Shown here: positions 7,479-15,690 of the stretch, piece after piece
Numbering within the stretch: the stretch's first letter is position 1
How the letters are laid out: the number at the start of each line of letters is the position of its first letter
Assembly (NCBI GenBank): GCA_047630355.1
Contig: JBLHXN010000047.1
Location: 1-24,656, forward strand
Source of the DNA: JANQUM01 sp047630355
GTDB lineage: Bacteria > Bacteroidota > Bacteroidia > Cytophagales > Spirosomataceae
Length of the DNA stretch: 24,656 nt
Direction: 5' to 3'
The notes under the pieces: model-generated
Seen by the model: the letters and a program-made list of their open reading frames with translations, nothing else
Database searches by the model: none
Told to the model about the DNA's origin: nothing
Program-made: the position numbers and the translations under genes

Positions 7479-8231
7479 TTATATTTTATCCAAGAAGAAA
7501 ACCTTTCGGTTTCGTGAAACAGGTATCTTTTTCTCGTTCATTAACACCACGTAGCCATCGGTTTTGAGGTACTCCCGCACTTGACTCAGATTAATGATGT
7601 AGGAGTTATGCACCCGAAAAAACTCGTCAGCCGGAAGCTTCTCCTCCACTTTTTTGAGTGTTTGTGAAATGAGTAATTTCTTCCCTTTCTCAAGGACGAC
7701 ATTGGTGTAATTTCCGTCGCCTTCGCAGTAGATGATCTCGTCAGATGTCAGAAACAATATTTTACCATCAAACGAAAACCCGATTCGGCTGCCACCTTTA
7801 TTATTTGCCTGACTGGAAAGGTTAAGTAATACTTCTTCCAACCGGTCATTTATCTGGCTGCTCTGTTTGTATTTATCCACTCGTTTTACTGCTTCTGCCA
7901 AATCATCGGAGTCGATGGGTTTGAGGAGGTAATCCAACGCCCGTTCTTTAATGGCGTGGAGGGCGTACTGATCGTAAGCAGTGGTAATTATGACGGCAAA
8001 TTCACGATTGGGTAATTCATCCAAAAACTGAAAGCCGTCCATTTGGGGCATTTCAATATCCAGAAAAATGCAATCGACGGTATTTTTCTTCAAGAAAAGT
8101 TGAGCTTCAACCGGATTAGTAAAAGTTGCGGTTACCTCTACGTTCGGGCAGAAAGTAGATAATTCCCATTCGAGGCTTTCAATTGCCTTGGGTTCGTCAT
8201 CAAGAATAAGGACACTTAACATACTTTTCAT
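7479..8231 (-). CDS. LytTR-family response regulator
   Basis: This 250-residue regulator has an N-terminal receiver domain (about 5-120) with acidic pocket D11/D12, phosphoacceptor D58 in CIFLDIEMPQMDG, and conserved K104 in LLKPID. A C-terminal LytTR DNA-binding domain (about 150-250) contains EGDGNYT, FFRVHNSYIINL and the closing PVSRNRK motif. It should bind DNA as a dimer when phosphorylated by the kinase encoded just downstream. The regulator-first gene order with a 6-base gap implies one transcript. No exact TAnnTTTG promoter lies in the 121 bases before it. Target genes cannot be deduced. Confidence 0.94.
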   Translation of the reverse strand: MKSMLSVLILDDEPKAIESLEWELSTFCPNVEVTATFTNPVEAQLFLKKNTVDCIFLDIEMPQMDGFQFLDELPNREFAVIITTAYDQYALHAIKERALDYLLKPIDSDDLAEAVKRVDKYKQSSQINDRLEEVLLNLSSQANNKGGSRIGFSFDGKILFLTSDEIIYCEGDGNYTNVVLEKGKKLLISQTLKKVEEKLPADEFFRVHNSYIINLSQVREYLKTDGYVVLMNEKKIPVSRNRKVFFLDKI

Positions 8232-8309
8232 AAGTGATTGTGGGTAAGTAAATGTACTATTTTGAACCGCAGGAAGCTATCTAAACTGAGCGGGTGGTAG
8301 GCTTTTTCG

Positions 8310-8344
8310 AGTAAACGGTTGAGATTACGAAGTAATCAGTAAAC
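8310..8344. repeat. Direct repeat flanking a short inverted repeat, upstream of the two-component genes
   Basis: AGTAAAC occurs at 8310-8316 and again at 8338-8344. Between them GATTAC (8323-8328) and GTAATC (8332-8337) form a 6-bp inverted repeat around GAA. The site is about 80-115 bases upstream of the LytTR regulator start and just after priA. LytTR proteins bind direct repeats, so autoregulation is possible, but the repeats do not match a motif I can name. No T-tract follows, so it is not a terminator. Confidence 0.3.
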
Positions 8345-8352
8345 CGCAACAT

Positions 8353-10851
8353 TTACAAAGCATCCACATTAATCACCACCCGTACTGTTTTAAATCGTTT
8401 GTCAGTAGCTAGATTTTCAGCTTTTTCTTTCACTAAATCCTTCGCGGCTTTGATATTGAGCTTATCTTTTTCCAGTTTTAGCCAAACTTCAAACAGGTAT
8501 TTATTCCGAATCCGCTCCACCATTGCCCGCTCGGGTCCGAGCACTCGTTCGCTTCCCATTTGTTGAGCCAACTGTCGGGCGAGTTCTTCGGCAGCTTGCA
8601 GCGAAACCGCTTTCTCGGTATGTTTAGTAGTTATTTTTATGACCCGCGTAAACGGTGGGTAATTGTATCGTTTCCGTTCTTTTATCTCTGTTTCAAAAAA
8701 AGTGCGGTAATCATTTTCAATGACCATTTTGAGAAGTGGGTGCTCAGGGCTGGCGGTTTGAATCAATACTCTCCCCGGCGTTTCCCGTCGCCCTGCTCGC
8801 CCGCTTACTTGAGTTAGCATTTGAAATGCTCTTTCGGAAGACCTGAAATCGGGAAAGTGAATCATGCGGTCAGCGTCAAAAATCCCGACGAGGCTCACTT
8901 TGCCAAAGTCAAGCCCTTTACTAATCATTTGTGTGCCAACTAATATATCAACCTCCCCTTTCTGAAATTCACCAATCAATTGCTGGTACGCATTTTTTGT
9001 TCGGGTGGTATCTAAGTCCATTCGCAGTGTTTTAGCCTGTGGGAAAAACTCGTTAAGTTCGTCTTCTATTTTCTCTGTTCCCACGCCCATTGTTCTTAAT
9101 CTTGGCGAATTACAGACCGGGCAAAGTCTTGGCTCGGGCTCGTGGTAGCCGCAATAATGGCAAATCAATTGGCGACTTCCCATGTGGTAAGTCAGACTAA
9201 CGGCACATTGGTCACATTGACCAATCCAGTTACATTCCATGCAGTTCATATACGGTGAATAACCCCGACGGTTTTGAAATACAATAGTTTGCTCGTTTTT
9301 ATTGATGTTTTCCGAAATAGCACTTAACAAACTGCTCGAAAAATCATTTTTCATGGTTTTGTCTTTCCGCTCTTTCTTCAAATCAACCAATTCGATCTTG
9401 GGTAATTGAGCATTTCCGTAGCGTTGGTTGAGTTCCACTAAACCGTAGCGACCTCGCTGTGCCATGTAATAAGATTCCATAGAGGGCGTTGCGGATCCCA
9501 AAAGTACTTTGGCTTTTTGTCGCAGAGCAATCATAATCGCAACATCGCGGGCGTGGTAGCGAGGTGCGGGGTCAAATTGCTTATAAGACGTTTCGTGTTC
9601 TTCGTCCACGATGATGAGTCCGAGGTTTTCCATCGGTAAAAATACCGCTGAACGTACACCAACCACAAACTGGTACCTGCCTTCTACTACGCCTTTCCAT
9701 ACTTCCACGCGTTCATTATCTGAGAATTTGGAGTGGTAAACGCCCATTTTATTGCCAAAAATGCGTTTTAGCCGCAGTACGATTTGTGTTGTCAATGCGA
9801 TTTCTGGAAGGAGAAACAACACCTGAGAACCGCTATCAAGTACTTTATGAATAATATCAACATAGACTTCCGTTTTTCCGCTTCCCGTAATTCCGTGCAG
9901 AAGTACGATGTCTTTTTCGGCAAACCGTTCCATGATAGATTCTGAAGCCCCTTGTTGAATAGAAGTAAGTTCTATTTGCTTTAAATCTTGCTCATCTTCC
10001 TCGTCAAATCTCGATACAATAATTTCGTTCTGTTCTAAAATTTCGTTCTTGATAAGTGTTTTGAGCGACGAGTCAGAAGTATCGGCTTTGGCGAAAAGTG
10101 ATTTGCTGATGCCTTCTTTATTTCGGTGAGCAAGTTGTTGAATCGGTACGTGACGCAAATACTCCAAGATGATTTCTTGCTGTTTCGCTGATTTAGCAAG
10201 GTCATCAATAAGTTTACTGACCGCTTCTATATTATCGAAACCACTCGCCAACCGAATCTTTTTAACCCGCTTTGGTTGGTATTTCTCTTTTACTTCTTCG
10301 TATAAAATGATGGCTTGCTTGTCAATCAACGATTTGATGAAAGCATTGACATTCACTTCGGTCATTACTTTTGCCGCATCGTCGTAAGTCATCGAAACCT
10401 GCTCTTCGAGTAAACTCACAAACTTCTGTTCATCGTCTGATAATATTTCTTTTTGGTCAAAGTCCGGATTCGGCTGTATACGTGACTGACTCGAAATTTT
10501 TAACCCAGACGGCAGAGCTATATTCATCACTTCGCCAATATTGCAGAGGTAATAATCTGCGATCCAACCGAACAGCCACAACTGCGTAGCGGTAATGAGG
10601 GGTTCATTATCTAAAAGCTCAAGTAAGTATTTAGCCTGATACTTTTCCGGAGGTGTTTCGTGAATCTTTCCGACCACAGCTGTAACAACTCTGTTTCTAC
10701 CGAACTGAACAATAACCCTTGCCCCAACACGGATTACGTCATCCATTATCCGTGGAATACGGTAAGTAAACAGCTTTGGAATGGGTACTGGTAAGATTAC
10801 ATCGGCAAAGCGGGTAACTTCTTCTTCAAAGTGGGTAAAGTTGTTACTCAT
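8353..10851 (-). CDS. priA: Primosomal protein N' (replication restart helicase PriA)
   Basis: This 832-residue superfamily 2 helicase recognises stalled or repaired replication forks and reloads the replisome; it is cytosolic. The N-terminal 3'-end/DNA-binding domain is about 15-120. The helicase core has Walker A GITGSGKT (320-327), a DEEH box (416-419) and a GSATPS motif near 452. Eight zinc-binding cysteines fall in four pairs (C537/C540, C546/C549, C564/C567, C577/C580), as in the family. C-terminal helicase motifs include GTEKIEDEL, GTQMISKGLDF and QVSGRAGR. At 832 residues it is longer than E. coli PriA (732), as is usual in Bacteroidetes. The ATG at 10851 follows an A/T-rich leader. 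All catalytic motifs are intact. Confidence 0.97.
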   Translation of the reverse strand: MSNNFTHFEEEVTRFADVILPVPIPKLFTYRIPRIMDDVIRVGARVIVQFGRNRVVTAVVGKIHETPPEKYQAKYLLELLDNEPLITATQLWLFGWIADYYLCNIGEVMNIALPSGLKISSQSRIQPNPDFDQKEILSDDEQKFVSLLEEQVSMTYDDAAKVMTEVNVNAFIKSLIDKQAIILYEEVKEKYQPKRVKKIRLASGFDNIEAVSKLIDDLAKSAKQQEIILEYLRHVPIQQLAHRNKEGISKSLFAKADTSDSSLKTLIKNEILEQNEIIVSRFDEEDEQDLKQIELTSIQQGASESIMERFAEKDIVLLHGITGSGKTEVYVDIIHKVLDSGSQVLFLLPEIALTTQIVLRLKRIFGNKMGVYHSKFSDNERVEVWKGVVEGRYQFVVGVRSAVFLPMENLGLIIVDEEHETSYKQFDPAPRYHARDVAIMIALRQKAKVLLGSATPSMESYYMAQRGRYGLVELNQRYGNAQLPKIELVDLKKERKDKTMKNDFSSSLLSAISENINKNEQTIVFQNRRGYSPYMNCMECNWIGQCDQCAVSLTYHMGSRQLICHYCGYHEPEPRLCPVCNSPRLRTMGVGTEKIEDELNEFFPQAKTLRMDLDTTRTKNAYQQLIGEFQKGEVDILVGTQMISKGLDFGKVSLVGIFDADRMIHFPDFRSSERAFQMLTQVSGRAGRRETPGRVLIQTASPEHPLLKMVIENDYRTFFETEIKERKRYNYPPFTRVIKITTKHTEKAVSLQAAEELARQLAQQMGSERVLGPERAMVERIRNKYLFEVWLKLEKDKLNIKAAKDLVKEKAENLATDKRFKTVRVVINVDAL

Positions 10852-11211
10852 CTGTGGATTTTTTTATATATATATAAAATAGAACTACTCTATGGACCTT
10901 TATCCGTAAAGGCACAGTTGTTTATTTTGTTTAACTAAGTATCTCATAAGGTTAAACACGGACACCTACTCAAATAGCTGTTTAAGTACATGTTGAGTAT
11001 CTGAGCTTGTTGTATTGCATTATAGATGGTAGTATAAACAACATATTTATTCTAATTTTATTCTAATATTAGTAATATAGTGCAACGGATACAGCTTTTT
11101 TCCGTTATATTTATTAGATAAGTTCAATTAATAGAACAGTGTGCCCCAAAATAATTACGGTAAATTATAATAGTTTGTTTAATGTTTACTACATTTGGGT
11201 CAACAAAAACA
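10852..11211. other. AT-rich divergent intergenic region between priA and the sigma factor gene
   Basis: No gene is visible. The region must hold both divergent promoters but gives no full consensus match. Small elements: an inverted repeat CCTTTA/TAAAGG (10897-10912, 4-base loop); a direct repeat ATTCTAAT (11049-11056 and 11060-11067) running into the palindrome CTAATATTAG (11063-11072); an inverted repeat AACGGA/TCCGTT (11084-11106, 11-base loop); and TACATTTG (11190-11197), a -7-like box just ahead of the preferred sigma-gene start, without a well-spaced TTG. Confidence 0.5.
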
Positions 11212-11739
11212 ATGAAGGTTATGACAGCAGTAGAATTCAATTACGCCATACATAGTACATCAAAGTTGTTGAAGCCATTCGCAATGCGACTTACAAAAGA
11301 TTACGAAGATGCCAACGATCTTTTACAAGATACCCTTGTGAAAGCTTACCTTAATCGTGATAAATATACCGACGGCACGAATCTGAAAGCATGGTTGTAT
11401 ACAATCATGAAAAATACGTTCATTACAAATTACCAACGCATGATGCGTCGGAATACGTTCATAGATACTACTGATAACTTACATTATATAAACAGCTCAG
11501 GTAGTGTTATTGATAATAATGCTTATTCCAACTTTGCGTTAGAGGATATACATCAAGCAGTTGATTCTCTTCAGGATACATACAAGACACCATTTATGAT
11601 GCATTTCAAAGGTTTCAAATACCACGAAATTGCCCAACGTCTTGAGATTCCGATAGGAACAGTTAAAAATAGAATTCACATTGCCCGTAAAGAGTTGAAA
11701 GGTAAACTCTCGGTGTATAAATACCTAGGTAATAATTAA
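11212..11739 (+). CDS. ECF-type RNA polymerase sigma factor next to carotenoid genes
   Basis: This small sigma-70 family protein (175 residues from this start) has region 2 (EDANDLLQDTLVKAYLN and KAWLYTIMKNTFITNYQR) for core and -10 binding. Region 4 (FKGFKYHEIAQRLEIPIGTVKNRIHIARKELKGKL) is the HTH for the -35 element. The frame is open from an ATG at 11182. I prefer the ATG at 11212 because it follows an A-rich leader (AACAAAAACA) usual before Bacteroidetes starts and a -7-like TACATTTG. The ATG at 11221 is also possible. No anti-sigma gene is adjacent. From memory, Bacteroidetes carotenoid clusters often begin with such a sigma gene, so it may control crtI-crtB. A terminator separates it from crtI, so they do not simply share one transcript. 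Confidence 0.88.
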   Translation: MKVMTAVEFNYAIHSTSKLLKPFAMRLTKDYEDANDLLQDTLVKAYLNRDKYTDGTNLKAWLYTIMKNTFITNYQRMMRRNTFIDTTDNLHYINSSGSVIDNNAYSNFALEDIHQAVDSLQDTYKTPFMMHFKGFKYHEIAQRLEIPIGTVKNRIHIARKELKGKLSVYKYLGNN

Positions 11740-11748
11740 GATATTACT

Positions 11749-11772
11749 TATTAGTAGTGACCAGTACTAATA
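11749..11772. repeat. 8-bp inverted repeat downstream of the sigma factor gene
   Basis: TATTAGTA (11749-11756) and TACTAATA (11765-11772) are perfect reverse complements around an 8-base spacer. It lies 10 bases after the sigma gene stop and about 50 bases before the terminator. It could be an operator for crtI or a 3'-UTR hairpin; no T-tract follows it. Confidence 0.45.
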
Positions 11773-11820
11773 CAGTTAAAACTGATTGAGTAGTTTTTGG
11801 TTAAAAGAGGAAGATTCCGA

Positions 11821-11851
11821 AAAGTTGCTTGTTTTACGAGCAACTTTTTTG
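11821..11851 (+). terminator. Intrinsic terminator after the sigma factor gene
   Basis: A stem of AAAAGTTGCTTG with CGAGCAACTTTT (one T-G pair) around the loop TTTTA is followed by an unbroken run of six T. This is a strong rho-independent terminator on the plus strand. It implies that crtI needs a promoter of its own in the roughly 50 bases that follow; no TTG-N-TAnnTTTG match occurs there. Confidence 0.85.
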
Positions 11852-11904
11852 GTTATTTCTGTATTACAAATTAGATATACCTAAATATATATAAAAGTCA
11901 GTTG

Positions 11905-13386
11905 ATGAAACAACAAAGCGTAGTTGTAATTGGAGCCGGTTTCGCCGGATTGGCAGCAGCCACAAAACTTGCTACGCAAGGATACGATGTTACAATAGTT
12001 GAAAAAAATAGTCAGTCAGGCGGAAGGGCACGAGTATTTGAAGAAAAGGGTTTCAAGTTTGATATGGGACCAAGCTGGTACTGGATGCCCGATATATTTG
12101 AACGATACTTTGAAGAATTCGGTAAGAAGCCAAGCGATTATTACGAGTTAAAACGTTTAGATCCTTCTTACAAAGTAATATTCGGTCAACAGGAGTCGGT
12201 TGATTTACCTGCTGACATGCAAGAGTTAAATTCACTCTTTGAGTCAATAGAACCGGGGAGCAGCAAACGCTTAGAAAAATTCTTATCACAGGCAAAGTAT
12301 AAATACGAAGTTGGTGTCGGCGAATTTGTTTGGAAGCCGAGTATGTCAATAACTGAGTTTTTTGACTTTAGATTGCTTTCTAAAGCAATCAGCTTAGACT
12401 TGTTTGCTTCGTTCGGAAAACACATTCGGAAGTTTTTCAAAAACGATCGTCTCTTACAAATAATGGAATTCCCTATTCTGTTTCTTGGTGCTACTCCGCA
12501 AAATACTCCTGCCCTATATAGTTTGATGAATTATGCTGAAATTGCCCTTGGTACTTGGTATCCGATGGGTGGAATGCACGAGGTGATAAAAGGCATGGTG
12601 AGTCTGGCAGAAGAAAAGGGAGTCAAAATTTTGCTTGAACATCCAGTTGAAAAGATAGTGGTTGAGAATAACCGCACTACGGGAGTTAAAACGTCCAAAG
12701 GTTTTATTGCTGCCGATATTGTGGTGGGTGGAGCGGATTATCATCATATCGAAACTGAACTTTTGTCTGACGACGAACAGAATTACTCGGAAGATTATTG
12801 GCAGAAACGTACGATGGCTCCTTCGTCGCTTTTATTCTATCTTGGTGTAGAAGGAAAAGTTGATAAACTGTTGCATCACAACCTGTTTTTCGACGAAGAC
12901 TTTAATTTACACGCCGAAGAGATTTATACAAACCCCAAATGGCCTTCTAAGCCTTTGTTCTACGTATCTGCCCCGTCAAAAACTGACGATTCCGTAGCCC
13001 CCGAAGACGACGAGAACTTGTTTGTTTTAATCCCAATTGCCCCTGATTTAGAAGACGGAGAAGAGATTCGGGAAAAATATTACGATATTGTGATGGAAAG
13101 GCTGGAGCGTTATGTCGGACACTCTATCCGTGATAAAGTCATTTATAAACGCAGTTTTGCCGTAAGTGACTTTAAAGAAGAGTATAACTCTTTTCGGGGA
13201 AATGCTTACGGATTGGCAAACACGCTTTTTCAAACGGCGTTCTTAAAACCTAAGCTGAAAAACAAAAAGGTGCCAAACTTGTTTTACACAGGTCAGTTGA
13301 CCGTTCCTGGTCCTGGTGTTCCACCTTCCCTTATTTCGGGCTTGGTAGTGGCTGACGTTATAAAAAAAGAGTATCCGATTAGTTAA
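11905..13386 (+). CDS. crtI: Phytoene desaturase (CrtI-type)
   Basis: This 493-residue FAD-dependent enzyme introduces double bonds into phytoene on the way to neurosporene or lycopene; it is membrane-associated. The N-terminal dinucleotide-binding motif VVVIGAGFAGLAAA (GxGxxG at G10, G12, G15), with E33 for the adenosine ribose, is followed by the GGRARV segment at 39-44. The C-terminal bacterial phytoene dehydrogenase signature is at about 455-483 (NLFYTGQLTVPGPGVPPSLI). The ATG at 11905 is preferred over the in-frame TTG immediately before it. crtB follows 55 bases later on the same strand, which supports CrtI over related desaturases such as CrtD. No housekeeping promoter is visible upstream, so it may depend on the neighbouring ECF sigma factor. 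Confidence 0.93.
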   Translation: MKQQSVVVIGAGFAGLAAATKLATQGYDVTIVEKNSQSGGRARVFEEKGFKFDMGPSWYWMPDIFERYFEEFGKKPSDYYELKRLDPSYKVIFGQQESVDLPADMQELNSLFESIEPGSSKRLEKFLSQAKYKYEVGVGEFVWKPSMSITEFFDFRLLSKAISLDLFASFGKHIRKFFKNDRLLQIMEFPILFLGATPQNTPALYSLMNYAEIALGTWYPMGGMHEVIKGMVSLAEEKGVKILLEHPVEKIVVENNRTTGVKTSKGFIAADIVVGGADYHHIETELLSDDEQNYSEDYWQKRTMAPSSLLFYLGVEGKVDKLLHHNLFFDEDFNLHAEEIYTNPKWPSKPLFYVSAPSKTDDSVAPEDDENLFVLIPIAPDLEDGEEIREKYYDIVMERLERYVGHSIRDKVIYKRSFAVSDFKEEYNSFRGNAYGLANTLFQTAFLKPKLKNKKVPNLFYTGQLTVPGPGVPPSLISGLVVADVIKKEYPIS

Positions 13387-13441
13387 TTAGAAAGTCCGAA
13401 TAGATATTTACAACCTACTAACCAGTCATAAAAAATACGAT

Positions 13442-14278
13442 ATGTTCAGTTTGTACGAAAAAACGACCTTTGGGTGCAGTAAACTTATTACCGAAAATTA
13501 CAGCACGTCATTTACATTAGGTATCAAAACGTTGGATCGCAAGCTGCGGATGCCCATTTTTGCCATTTATGGTTTTGTGCGTTACGCTGATGAAATTGTG
13601 GACACTTTTCACGATTTTGACAAAGAAAAACTACTGAATCGTTTTAAAGACCGTGCTTTCGAAGCCATCGAGGAGGGTATTAGCCTAAATCCGGTACTTC
13701 ATTCGTTTCAGAGTGTTGTACGGGAGTACAAAATAGAACACGAATTGATTGATGCGTTCATGCACAGCATGGCAATGGATTTGGGTACCGTTTCTTACGA
13801 TCCTGGTAAATACCACGAATATATCTACGGCTCAGCAGAAGTGGTTGGGTTGATGTGTTTAAGGGTTTTTTGTAACGGAGACGAAGAACTTTACAATAGC
13901 CTTAAAGCCGATGCCCGAAGTCTTGGTTCTGCTTTTCAAAAAGTAAACTTTCTGAGGGACCTGAAAAGTGATTTTTACGAACGCGGGCGGGTTTACTTCC
14001 CGGGCGTAGATTTCAATGATTTCACAGTCGATGCTAAGAAAGTAATTGAGGAAGATATACAAAATGATTTCAGAAATGCATATCGTGGTATATTGGGATT
14101 GCCAGAGAACTCTCGTCGGGGAGTGTATTTAGCTTACATATACTACCTGAAACTATTTGACCGAATAAAGAAGACCTCCGCCGCCCAGATTCAGAACGAA
14201 CGCATACGTGTGCCTGATGGAATCAAATTTGCGTTATTAGCCAAAACTTTAGTGAAAGGTAGTTTCAATGTGCTCTAG
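13442..14278 (+). CDS. crtB: Phytoene synthase
   Basis: This 278-residue squalene/phytoene synthase family enzyme condenses two geranylgeranyl diphosphates head-to-head into phytoene. Both Mg-binding aspartate-rich motifs are intact: DEIVD (D50, D54) and RDLKSD (D173, D177) within LGSAFQKVNFLRDL. The RGRVYFPG segment follows. Length is normal. It lies 55 bases after crtI with no promoter or terminator between, so they form an operon. No cyclase, hydroxylase or ketolase gene follows; a convergent HNH gene ends only 9 bases away, so later carotenoid steps must be encoded elsewhere. Confidence 0.95.
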   Translation: MFSLYEKTTFGCSKLITENYSTSFTLGIKTLDRKLRMPIFAIYGFVRYADEIVDTFHDFDKEKLLNRFKDRAFEAIEEGISLNPVLHSFQSVVREYKIEHELIDAFMHSMAMDLGTVSYDPGKYHEYIYGSAEVVGLMCLRVFCNGDEELYNSLKADARSLGSAFQKVNFLRDLKSDFYERGRVYFPGVDFNDFTVDAKKVIEEDIQNDFRNAYRGILGLPENSRRGVYLAYIYYLKLFDRIKKTSAAQIQNERIRVPDGIKFALLAKTLVKGSFNVL

Positions 14279-14287
14279 ATTGGAGAA

Positions 14288-14803
14288 TTAGTAAGATGGA
14301 CCCGATTTCTTGCTCAGGTAAGGATACCATTTTGCTTCTGAAGATTTATCAAACTCACGTAAGAACATAATAAAAGTCGGACGAAACGGTTTGATTTTCA
14401 AAGGCATTTGAGCTTCCTCGGGAGTTGCATTGCCTTTTTTTGTGTTACACCTTCTACAAGCTGTTGCAAGGTTCGTCCACGTCGTCTTTCCTCCTCTTGA
14501 CTTAGGGATAACGTGATCAAGTGTGAGGTCTTTTCTGTTTCCGCAATAACAGCAAGAATTACTGTCCCGTTTGAAGATATTGTGTCGTGAAAGTACAACA
14601 CCTTTATAGGGAATGTTCACGTAGCGATTTAAACGGATAACAGAAGGCATGGGGTAATTTGTACTTACGGTACGAAGTGACTCGCTGTCAGATGAAGCAA
14701 CAAGCTCTGCTTTGTCTAAGTAAACCAACAAAAAAGCTTTCGGAACTGTGCATAGGCTGATTGCACTGTAATCAGCGTTCAAAACCAATACCCTCCTACC
14801 CAT
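14288..14803 (-). CDS. HNH endonuclease family protein
   Basis: This 171-residue protein has an HNH nuclease core at about 84-125. C84/C87 (CCYCG) and C116/C119 (CRRC) form the zinc site. D96-H97 (LTLDHVIPKSRGGK), N111 and N120 form the catalytic HNH set. The N-terminal part (MGRRVLVLNADYSAI) is typical of a widespread stand-alone bacterial HNH family of unknown role, found in chromosomal settings and not tied to a restriction system. No methylase, integrase or phage gene is near. All motif residues are present, so it is probably active. Confidence 0.9.
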   Translation of the reverse strand: MGRRVLVLNADYSAISLCTVPKAFLLVYLDKAELVASSDSESLRTVSTNYPMPSVIRLNRYVNIPYKGVVLSRHNIFKRDSNSCCYCGNRKDLTLDHVIPKSRGGKTTWTNLATACRRCNTKKGNATPEEAQMPLKIKPFRPTFIMFLREFDKSSEAKWYPYLSKKSGPSY

Positions 14804-14835
14804 AACTGTTTCTTAAATTAGTGGATTCTGTGAAG

Positions 14836-14855
14836 CCAATATACCAAATTATTGG
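14836..14855. repeat. 6-bp inverted repeat upstream of the HNH gene
   Basis: CCAATA (14836-14841) and TATTGG (14850-14855) form a perfect inverted repeat around 8 bases, about 33 bases before the HNH start codon and 47 bases after smpB. It is a possible operator or hairpin. No consensus promoter was found in this 99-base gap. Confidence 0.35.
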
Positions 14856-14902
14856 AAAATTGCCATCCTCAAAAGTCAATAAATCAAGTAGATAACGAAG
14901 AA

Positions 14903-15355
14903 TTAATACCGCTGTAATTCGCGGTTTACATCACGTTCTTTTATAGATTCACGCTTATCATAAAGCTTCTTACCTTTTGCCAATGCGATGCCCATTTTGG
15001 CGTACCCGTTATCTGAAATAAATAGACTTGTGACGATTATAGTAAGTCCCTTGTCTTTCAACTGATTATCTAATTTGCGTATTTCCCTTTTAGTAAGTAA
15101 AAGTTTGCGTTCGCGGAGTGGTTCATGGTTGTTGTATGTGCCGTTATCGTAAGCGGAGATATTCAGGTTTTTGACGAATAGCTCGCCCTTGTTGATGTAA
15201 CAGTACGAGTCTGATAAGTTTGCTTTGCCCATCCGGATAGATTTTATCTCGGTGCCTTTTAAAACCATCCCTGCCGTGAAAGTATCCAGGAAGGTATATT
15301 CAAAAGAAGCTTTGCGGTTTTTTATATGTATTTTTTTTGAAAAATTCTTGTTCAT
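14903..15355 (-). CDS. smpB: SsrA-binding protein SmpB
   Basis: This 150-residue RNA-binding protein binds tmRNA and directs it to stalled ribosomes in trans-translation. The OB-fold core is about 8-125, with the family features NRKASFEYTFLDTFTAGMVLKGTE split around positions 13-36, IKSIRMGKANLSDSY, and the GLTII and GKKLYDKRE segments. The C-terminal tail (DKRESIKERDVNREL) would enter the mRNA channel. The length is standard. A terminator-like hairpin ends about 30 bases upstream and a consensus promoter lies about 190 bases upstream, so its expression may depend on readthrough. The tmRNA gene itself is not in the window. Confidence 0.96.
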   Translation of the reverse strand: MNKNFSKKIHIKNRKASFEYTFLDTFTAGMVLKGTEIKSIRMGKANLSDSYCYINKGELFVKNLNISAYDNGTYNNHEPLRERKLLLTKREIRKLDNQLKDKGLTIIVTSLFISDNGYAKMGIALAKGKKLYDKRESIKERDVNRELQRY

Positions 15356-15384
15356 GGCAGTGCTGTACGTTTTGTGAAGTAAAG

Positions 15385-15419
15385 ATAAAAATCCCTGTCT
15401 TCAAACGATGACAGGGATT
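15385..15419 (-). terminator. Terminator-like hairpin between ftsI and smpB
   Basis: AATCCCTGTC and GACAGGGATT form a perfect 10-bp stem with a 10-base loop (arms 15390-15399 and 15410-15419). Read on the minus strand it is followed by TTTAT, giving five T in a row counting the stem end. On the plus strand no T-run follows. It would end transcripts from ftsI or from the candidate small RNA, 30 bases before smpB. Confidence 0.65.
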
Positions 15420-15538
15420 CCGACTTACGTGCTTTCCTAATAATCCATGTTAAACCTTTAGAAGGTTTCTCATCTGCGGATTAAATCTTAAATATCTTTA
15501 TTTTGTTATCGTGTTATTCTCTTTATAAATCATCTCAA
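15385..15538 (-). ncRNA. Candidate structured small RNA or smpB leader
   Basis: A minus-strand transcript starting near 15538 from the consensus promoter at 15546-15575 and ending at the terminator hairpin would be about 150 nt with no obvious reading frame. Its middle folds in two tiers: an outer stem UAAUCC/GGAUUA (15483-15478 with 15446-15441) encloses an inner stem AAACCTT/AAGGTTT with a 3-base loop (15468-15452). The terminator hairpin then follows. It is not tmRNA (too short, no tRNA-like ends) and I do not see SRP RNA features. It may be an independent sRNA or an attenuating leader of smpB. Part of the 335-base gap without a protein gene. Confidence 0.3.
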
Positions 15539-15545
15539 GGAGTAG

Positions 15546-15575
15546 CAAATTTAAACTAACCATTGATGTAATCAA
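15546..15575 (-). promoter_or_regulatory. Consensus promoter in the ftsI-smpB gap
   Basis: On the minus strand TTTG (its TTG at 15575-15573), 19 bases, then TAAATTTG (15553-15546) fits the Bacteroidetes consensus well. Transcription would start near 15538, leaving a leader of about 180 nt before smpB that contains two hairpins. Confidence 0.5.
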
Positions 15576-15690
15576 ACTTTTTCGCCTTAAATTCTGGTAA
15601 AATTCAACCACTTAATTACAGTAAATTGGCTCTTATTTTACGTTAAGAACAATAAGTTTTACAGGATTTTTTATCAACTTTCGTATGAGA

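Noticed and set aside
15356..15690. tmRNA (ssrA) gene next to smpB
   Set aside because: The structured part is about 150 nt, lacks tRNA-like ends and shows no tag-peptide frame ending in alanines.
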